From positions 1 to 7,091 of the forward strand of contig JAURNA010000214.1 of NCBI GenBank assembly GCA_030830385.1: a stretch of DNA of 7,091 bases, in the 5' to 3' direction. Below, in pieces: positions 1 through 4,450 of this stretch. The notes below the pieces were generated by a model, which was not told where the DNA came from, did not search any database, and saw only the letters and a list, made by a program, of their open reading frames with translations. Position numbers and translations under genes: made by a program. The number at the start of each line of letters is the position of its first letter. Position 1 is the first letter of the stretch. The stretch is from Crocinitomicaceae bacterium. GTDB lineage: Bacteria > Bacteroidota > Bacteroidia > Flavobacteriales_D > Crocinitomicaceae.

Positions 1-7
1 AGTACTA

Positions 8-23
8 TGTATTGCATAATACA
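8..23. promoter_or_regulatory. Candidate PadR operator (inverted repeat)
   Basis: TGTATT (8-13) and AATACA (18-23) form a perfect 6-base inverted repeat around GCAT, and the repeat covers the TTG of the promoter. PadR-family repressors commonly bind AT-rich dyads at their own promoters and regulate themselves, so this is a plausible autoregulatory site. In addition, AGTACTAT occurs at 1-8 and again at 53-60, on either side of the promoter. Binding is inferred, not shown. Confidence 0.4.
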
Positions 24-43
24 ATCTTTTACATATATCTTTG
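12..43 (+). promoter_or_regulatory. Bacteroidota-type promoter of the padR-pspC operon
   Basis: A TATCTTTG box at 36-43 matches the Bacteroidota -7 consensus TAnnTTTG exactly. A TTG at 12-14 lies 21 bases upstream, the usual distance for the -33 element. Transcription would start near 48-50, leaving a leader of only about 11-13 bases before the ATG at 61. The motifs are seen directly; activity is inferred. Confidence 0.6.
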
Positions 44-60
44 TAATAAATAAGTACTAT

Positions 61-396
61 ATGAAGTTGGAAAATACAAAAGCTCAGATGCGAAAAGGTG
101 TGCTTGAGTTCTGCATTCTTTCCATTCTCGATAAAAAGGAAGCCTATCCTTCTGAGATCATCGATACCCTGCAAAATGCGCGGCTTATTGTTGTAGAAGG
201 AACACTTTATCCGTTACTAACACGATTAAAAAACAGTGAGCTTCTTACCTATCGATGGGAAGAATCGCCTTCCGGGCCACCGCGTAAATACTATTCACTT
301 ACAAAAATGGGAAGGGCATTTCTCGAAGAACTGGGTGCAACCTGGAATGAACTCAACAGTGCCGTTACCAAAATCATACAAAACAAACAATCATGA
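61..396 (+). CDS. PadR family transcriptional regulator
   Basis: This gene encodes a small winged-helix repressor of 111 residues, a normal length for short PadR proteins. The N-terminus MKLENTKAQMRKG is the standard opening of the Bacteroidota subgroup. It is followed by the helix-turn-helix segment (about residues 10-60, containing GTLYPLLTRLK, the typical recognition-helix signature) and the wing with SGPPRKYYSLT (about 77-87). A C-terminal helix (about 90-108) would serve in dimerisation. An in-frame ATG at 7 exists, but it would add 18 residues absent from the family and would lie upstream of the probable transcription start, so the ATG at 61 is preferred. The stop overlaps the next start (ATGA, 393-396), implying translational coupling. 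Such regulators usually repress their own operon. The ligand is unknown. Family assignment is very secure. Confidence 0.93.
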   Translation: MKLENTKAQMRKGVLEFCILSILDKKEAYPSEIIDTLQNARLIVVEGTLYPLLTRLKNSELLTYRWEESPSGPPRKYYSLTKMGRAFLEELGATWNELNSAVTKIIQNKQS

Positions 397-1961
397 AAAA
401 GACGTTATCAGTTAACATAAAAGGCACCAACTTTTTATTCGAAGAAGATGCGTACGAATTGCTAAAGGATTACCTCAAGCGCCTGGAAATGGTATTGAGT
501 AACGAGTCAGGGTGCCAGGAAATCATTGAAGATGTTGAAATTCGTATCGCGGAAATATGTTCTTCCAAGCTTTTCGATTCGAAAGAGGTAATTGAACTCG
601 CCGATATTCAGGAAATTCTTGAGAAACTGGGGGACCCTTCGGCATATTTGGGCGATGAAGATCCGGATTTTGATGAAGAATCGTCCAATAAATCCAGGAC
701 TTCCTCAACAAGTGCTGACGATGAGCAGCGCAGATTATTTCGTGACACCGAAAATGGAATAATTGGAGGAGTTTGTCAGGGATTGGCAGCCTTCTTCAAC
801 ATCGATGTCGTTGTGATTCGAGCAATTTTTATTGTGATCTTACTCTTCGTAGGGTTTGGTTTACCGCTCTACCTCATTCTTTGGATCATCGTTCCCAGAG
901 CAAAGAATACGATTGATCGCCTGCGTATGAAGGGGCGGCCCATAACAGTGGAGAACGTAAAAGACGAAGTGGAGAATGCAGCAGAAAGGGTAAAAGAAGG
1001 ATCCAAACGCTTTGCAAACCGCGTGCGCAACAACAACCGATATTCGAAGGTAATTTCCGGCGCGGGAAGAATCCTCTCTGTAATTTGCGGTGTTTTCTTC
1101 ATCGGTTGGGGGCTTACCTGGCTGATCGGATTCATTCTGCTCGTTGTAAGTAGGCTTGAATTCATCCCGATTCAGAGTGATCAGGGCTGGTTATCAATCT
1201 GGGAAGTCAGTCAGCTTGTTATTCCGTCAGACGTAAATCCGTCCACACTCTGGACGGGAGTCTATCTCCTCACGGGAAGTGCAATTTTGTTCCTGTTGCT
1301 ACTTGGGGTGATGATACTCGCGCGCCATTATACGCGCTGGGCAAAACGTTCGCTGCTCGCGTTGTTCTTATCCGCTATAGTCGGTGTGATTACCTGCGCA
1401 TATGTCGGTATTTCAACCGGGCGTGATTTTGTTGCCAGCGGAGATCTTAAAGGGGATGTTGGCACCGTGTATTCCGAACAATTGACCATTATCCCGACCT
1501 CGAAAAGAACCACGGAAAATGGATTTGAGGTTATGAGCGACGATGGATTCATGTCCATTTCCAAAAACAAAATCCGCTTCAGTGAAGTATCTGTTCAATA
1601 CAGAAAGTCAGCCGATACGCTATTTCACATCAGCCAATACAAGGAAAGTCAGGGTCGAAACGCAACCGAAAGTGTTGATCGTGCCCAGGCAATCACCCAC
1701 ACGGCCATCTTGAATGGAGATACGCTGATCATGGATCCCTGGTTTGAATTCCCCAGAAAGGACAAAATCAGAGCACAGGAGGTAACTATCGTGATTGAAA
1801 TACCCGAAGGAGCAACGGTGCGCATCAAAGATGACATTATTTCGCTCGACAATGCCCCGAGACATCCTTCTCATCACAGGGTTCGCTCACATGGGTTCCG
1901 CGATAAAGCCCCCCAGTGGGGAAGGCTTCAAAGCGACGGTGATTATTATCATTATGACTAA
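393..1961 (+). CDS. PspC domain-containing membrane protein
   Basis: This is a 522-residue inner-membrane protein. Residues 1-90 form the N-terminal region typical of Bacteroidota PspC proteins (MKKTLSVNI, then VEIRIAEI and DIQEILEKLGDPSAY). A polar Ser/Asp-rich linker follows. The PspC domain spans about 113-170, with the GGVCQGLAAFFNID signature and a hydrophobic stretch ending LILWIIVP. A charged helical segment (about 172-212) is followed by three more hydrophobic stretches at about 223-253, 285-310 and 318-341. The last 180 residues are a polar, mostly beta-type tail. PspC in Enterobacteria is a membrane sensor of phage-shock envelope stress; here only the domain is shared, so a role in envelope stress is inferred. 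Pairing with a padR gene is common in Bacteroidota and suggests PadR controls it. The unusual last 35 residues show no sign of a frameshift. Confidence 0.9.
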   Translation: MKKTLSVNIKGTNFLFEEDAYELLKDYLKRLEMVLSNESGCQEIIEDVEIRIAEICSSKLFDSKEVIELADIQEILEKLGDPSAYLGDEDPDFDEESSNKSRTSSTSADDEQRRLFRDTENGIIGGVCQGLAAFFNIDVVVIRAIFIVILLFVGFGLPLYLILWIIVPRAKNTIDRLRMKGRPITVENVKDEVENAAERVKEGSKRFANRVRNNNRYSKVISGAGRILSVICGVFFIGWGLTWLIGFILLVVSRLEFIPIQSDQGWLSIWEVSQLVIPSDVNPSTLWTGVYLLTGSAILFLLLLGVMILARHYTRWAKRSLLALFLSAIVGVITCAYVGISTGRDFVASGDLKGDVGTVYSEQLTIIPTSKRTTENGFEVMSDDGFMSISKNKIRFSEVSVQYRKSADTLFHISQYKESQGRNATESVDRAQAITHTAILNGDTLIMDPWFEFPRKDKIRAQEVTIVIEIPEGATVRIKDDIISLDNAPRHPSHHRVRSHGFRDKAPQWGRLQSDGDYYHYD

Positions 1962-1987
1962 ATCCAGACACGTGGCAGTCCAGACAG

Positions 1988-2019
1988 AAAGCATCCGTTC
2001 AAAAACACGGGTGCTTTTT
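1988..2019 (+). terminator. Intrinsic terminator of the padR-pspC operon
   Basis: AAAGCATCCG (1988-1997) pairs with CGGGTGCTTT (2008-2017) as a 10-base-pair stem with one G-U pair and a 10-base loop. The 3' arm ends in a run of five T (2015-2019). It lies 27 bases past the pspC stop and separates that operon from the secreted-protein gene. Confidence 0.65.
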
Positions 2020-2029
2020 ATGTGAATAC

Positions 2030-2069
2030 TTTCCGAAAATTTCCGTAACTTATGGAAAAGTTGTTCCAT
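2030..2069. promoter_or_regulatory. Repeat and dyad cluster upstream of the secreted-protein gene
   Basis: TTTCCG occurs at 2030-2035 and again at 2040-2045, exactly 10 bases apart, so both copies face the same side of the helix. They are followed by the inverted repeat ATGGAA (2052-2057) / TTCCAT (2064-2069), which ends five bases before the start codon. This could be a protein-binding site or a 5' hairpin limiting translation. No clear TAnnTTTG promoter box was found; TAACTTAT at 2046-2053 is only a partial match. The function is inferred. Confidence 0.25.
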
Positions 2070-2074
2070 TTCAA

Positions 2075-2725
2075 ATGTTTACAGCCATGCACAACGTCCA
2101 TTCAACTGTTATAGCAATATTGTTATTTGTTCCGTCAACGTTGGCGCAAGATATCAAGGTCTATTTCAACGAAACGGGAGACACGGTTATGTACTACAAG
2201 CATGACTTCAACAAGGACACGAAAATCTGGAGATCCGATTTTGTTGTCTATTCAAACTCGAGTGACGTAACTGAAATTCATCGTGAATTTCTGGAAAATA
2301 CTGACGAACCATCGCATAAAAAACGTTTTGATGAAGTACAGACGAAGTATCACGTTATGAACCTTGGCAACGGGGAAAAAATTGACGACGTGTCCTCCAT
2401 ATCGACGAGTTACAAAATTGTTCGTCAGAAGAAAGTCGGAGTACCGGAAGGTCTTTTCTCTCGGGAATACTTCGCTGATTGCTCTATCATGCACAACGGT
2501 GAAGAACTGATGAAAGAACGTTCTACGTTCTACTCATGGGGCAAAGAAGACAAAAAAGAAGATTTAACAAGTGAGCAAATGTTTGGTTTCGAACTGTGGA
2601 AGCACCCTAAGAAGGACCTGCACTTCGGAATTTTCTCGCTGAAGAAAGAGAATCTGGTTCTCACGTACAATCGCTTATCGTACATTGAGCAAGGTGTGGT
2701 AAAAAGGGAAGCTTTTATTTTCTAA
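2075..2725 (+). CDS. Secreted hypothetical protein
   Basis: This gene encodes 216 residues that I cannot assign to a family. The N-terminus looks like a Sec signal peptide: a hydrophobic core (about residues 11-20) and a cleavage site after STLAQ, giving a mature protein starting DIKVYFN. There is no lipobox cysteine, so it should be periplasmic or exported rather than a lipoprotein. The mature part is highly charged and rich in Lys, Glu, Asp, Tyr and Phe, with short alternating stretches suggesting beta strands. It has no C-terminal type IX sorting domain that I can recognise. An alternative ATG at 2087 (residue 5) would also leave a workable signal peptide. The gene stands alone: a terminator precedes it, and the following exonuclease gene begins 50 bases downstream. 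The coding call rests on its length, signal peptide and lack of a better frame. Confidence 0.75.
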   Translation: MFTAMHNVHSTVIAILLFVPSTLAQDIKVYFNETGDTVMYYKHDFNKDTKIWRSDFVVYSNSSDVTEIHREFLENTDEPSHKKRFDEVQTKYHVMNLGNGEKIDDVSSISTSYKIVRQKKVGVPEGLFSREYFADCSIMHNGEELMKERSTFYSWGKEDKKEDLTSEQMFGFELWKHPKKDLHFGIFSLKKENLVLTYNRLSYIEQGVVKREAFIF

Positions 2726-2743
2726 AATCTGCATTTCCCCATT

Positions 2744-2762
2744 GAAGGTGCCCTTTTTTTTT
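2744..2762 (+). terminator. Weak possible intrinsic terminator
   Basis: A short stem, AAGG (2745-2748) with CCTT (2752-2755), extended by one G-U pair, runs into nine consecutive T (2754-2762). It lies 19 bases past the secreted-protein stop. The stem is only 4-5 base pairs, so termination may be inefficient or absent. Confidence 0.3.
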
Positions 2763-2775
2763 CAAACTTTGAAGG

Positions 2776-4149
2776 GTGAACTACGCCATTGTCGACATAG
2801 AAACAACAGGGGGAAGTCCAAAGAATTCCCGAATTACAGAAATCGCTATCTATAAGCACAACGGCGATGAGATCATTGACGAGTTTATTTCGCTCGTGAA
2901 CCCTGAGATGGTGATTCCTGCTTTCATCACACAATTGACCGGAATCAATGATGAAATGGTGAAAAAGGCGCCTAAATTCTTCGAAATTGCCCGGACGATT
3001 GTTGAGTTTACCGAAGACTGTATTTTCGTAGCACACAACGTAGGATTCGACTATGGGATTCTTCGTGCCGAATTCAAGGCACTGGGCTACGACTACCGGA
3101 AAGCACATCTATGTACCGTTCGCGCTTCGCGATGTGTTCTGCCGGGACACGATTCCTACAGCCTGGGGAAACTCACACGAGCACTGGGAATCAAAATCAA
3201 AGGAAGACACCGCGCCGGTGGAGACGCATTGGCCACAGCTCAGCTATTCACACTACTGAACCAAACGGATAAAATGGGACTCACAGCCTTTGTTCATGAG
3301 GATGTAAATCCCAAAGTACTCCACCCCAGCCTCGACGTGAATATTTTGGATGAAATCCCGAATAAAATTGGCATTTACCGCTTTTTCAACGAAAACAATC
3401 AACTTATCTACATCGGGAAGAGCATCCATATCAAAAAACGGATCGAACAGCACCTGCGCAATTCCGATACCAAAAAAGGCATTCAGATGCAGCGGGAAAT
3501 TACGCGTATTGAATTTGAACTCTCCGGATCAGAACTCATCGCATTGCTGCATGAATCACAACTCGTGAAGCGGTATAAACCCAAATACAACCGACAACTG
3601 AAACGATCGAGTTTTCCATACGGTCTGTTCCACTACACAGATGATATGGGATACATACAATTGTTCATTACACAGTCGGTAAAAATGCAGGACATTCCGC
3701 TCATGAGTTTTAACTCGAAACGCGAAGCAAGTAAATACCTGGAACGAATGGTTGAGGAATATGAATTGTGCAAAAAACTGTGCAATATCTACAAAACACA
3801 GAGTTCTTGCTTCCAATACACCCTCAAGCAATGTTACGGTGCCTGTGTACAAGAAGAGGACACTGATTCGTACAACGAACGTTGCCGAGATTTGATCGAT
3901 GAGTTGAGTCTTCAGGAATCTTCATTCTACATCGTTGACAAGGGAAGGAAACGAAACGAAAAGAGCATCATCCTGATCGAAAAAGGATCATTGCGCGGGT
4001 TTGGCTACGCTCCTTATCATTTCAATCGCCTGTCTCCCCAAAAATGGGATCGCTTCATTCAATATGTCGACGAAGACAGAGATGCCCGCAACATTGTAAA
4101 GCTGTTCCTGCGCAAAAAGGACCATTATCAACTGGTATCGCTCCATTGA
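2776..4149 (+). CDS. DEDDh exonuclease / GIY-YIG endonuclease fusion protein
   Basis: This is a 457-residue, two-nuclease protein. Residues 1-165 are a DnaQ-type 3'-5' exonuclease with all DEDDh catalytic residues: D7 and E9 in DIETTG, D92 after AHNVGF, and H145 and D150 in HRAGGD. Residues about 194-275 are a GIY-YIG nuclease of the UvrC/Cho type, with GIY at 199-201, YIG at 212-214, R222 and the metal-binding E260 before KPKYN. Cysteines 332, 336, 345, 353 and 357 follow, resembling the UvrC cysteine cluster. The C-terminal 90 residues are not assigned. There is no helicase or UvrB-binding segment that I can see. The start is GTG: a stop codon lies two codons upstream in frame, and any later start would lose D7 and E9. 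Annotated relatives are called exonuclease or DNA polymerase III epsilon-like; a DNA-repair role is inferred. It converges on secDF. Confidence 0.92.
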   Translation: MNYAIVDIETTGGSPKNSRITEIAIYKHNGDEIIDEFISLVNPEMVIPAFITQLTGINDEMVKKAPKFFEIARTIVEFTEDCIFVAHNVGFDYGILRAEFKALGYDYRKAHLCTVRASRCVLPGHDSYSLGKLTRALGIKIKGRHRAGGDALATAQLFTLLNQTDKMGLTAFVHEDVNPKVLHPSLDVNILDEIPNKIGIYRFFNENNQLIYIGKSIHIKKRIEQHLRNSDTKKGIQMQREITRIEFELSGSELIALLHESQLVKRYKPKYNRQLKRSSFPYGLFHYTDDMGYIQLFITQSVKMQDIPLMSFNSKREASKYLERMVEEYELCKKLCNIYKTQSSCFQYTLKQCYGACVQEEDTDSYNERCRDLIDELSLQESSFYIVDKGRKRNEKSIILIEKGSLRGFGYAPYHFNRLSPQKWDRFIQYVDEDRDARNIVKLFLRKKDHYQLVSLH

Positions 4150-4450
4150 TTGCATCGGTTACCCCGGCAACTATGGATTACTCCGGCAGTACGCATTTTT
4201 CAGTGGCCCTATTATGCATTCCACCGGAAATGCGACATTGAACAAGATAATTGAGGAATTCAAGGATTGGAAATAAAACCGGAAACCCAGTTTCCTACTA
4301 TTACTGCCACCACTACACCAACAAGCACAACCATATCAATCCGGTTAAATCTTCTACTTATAAAACGGAACGAAACGGGAAAAGGTTGGTTGTTTATGCA
4401 CAAAAAACCCTGACTGCAAAAGCCAGGGTTCTCAACTATTTGGGTAAAGC
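4150..4450. other. Convergent intergenic region
   Basis: This is 301 bases between the 3' ends of the exonuclease gene and secDF. It holds the secDF terminator (4402-4430), a perfect hairpin GGAAAC-CCA-GTTTCC at 4281-4295 without a good T run on the plus strand, and two similar 17-18-base stretches beginning at 4157 and 4175 that share TTAC and CCGGCA. Two short open frames occur (plus strand to 4276, minus strand 4334-4260); neither is supported well enough to call as a gene. I found no convincing terminator for the rightward gene and no RNA gene. Confidence 0.6.
4402..4430 (-). terminator. Intrinsic terminator of secDF
   Basis: Read on the minus strand, AACCCTG and CAGGGTT form a perfect 7-base-pair stem (plus-strand arms 4406-4412 and 4424-4430). 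A run of six T (plus-strand A at 4402-4407) overlaps the end of the stem. It lies 20 bases past the secDF stop. There is no T run on the other side, so it works for the leftward gene only. Confidence 0.8.

Noticed and set aside
7..60. Upstream ATG extending the PadR protein by 18 residues
   Set aside because: The added residues are hydrophobic and absent from the family. They would be encoded by the promoter itself, and the ATG at 61 gives the canonical N-terminus.
1850..1961. Frameshift near the end of the PspC-domain gene
   Set aside because: The last 35 residues look odd, but neither other frame continues the family better. The gene ends at a stop shortly before a good terminator.
2722..3108. 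Minus-strand open frame of 128 codons
   Set aside because: It lies opposite the exonuclease domain with its intact catalytic motifs, so it is a shadow.
4157..4192. Two similar 17-18-base stretches as a repeat array
   Set aside because: There are only two imperfect copies sharing TTAC and CCGGCA, with no third copy or spacer pattern, so this is neither CRISPR nor a clear repeat family.
4281..4295. GGAAAC-CCA-GTTTCC hairpin as the terminator of the exonuclease gene
   Set aside because: The hairpin is real, but no T run follows on the plus strand. It might be a weak second terminator for the minus strand (GGTTTTATTT follows there).
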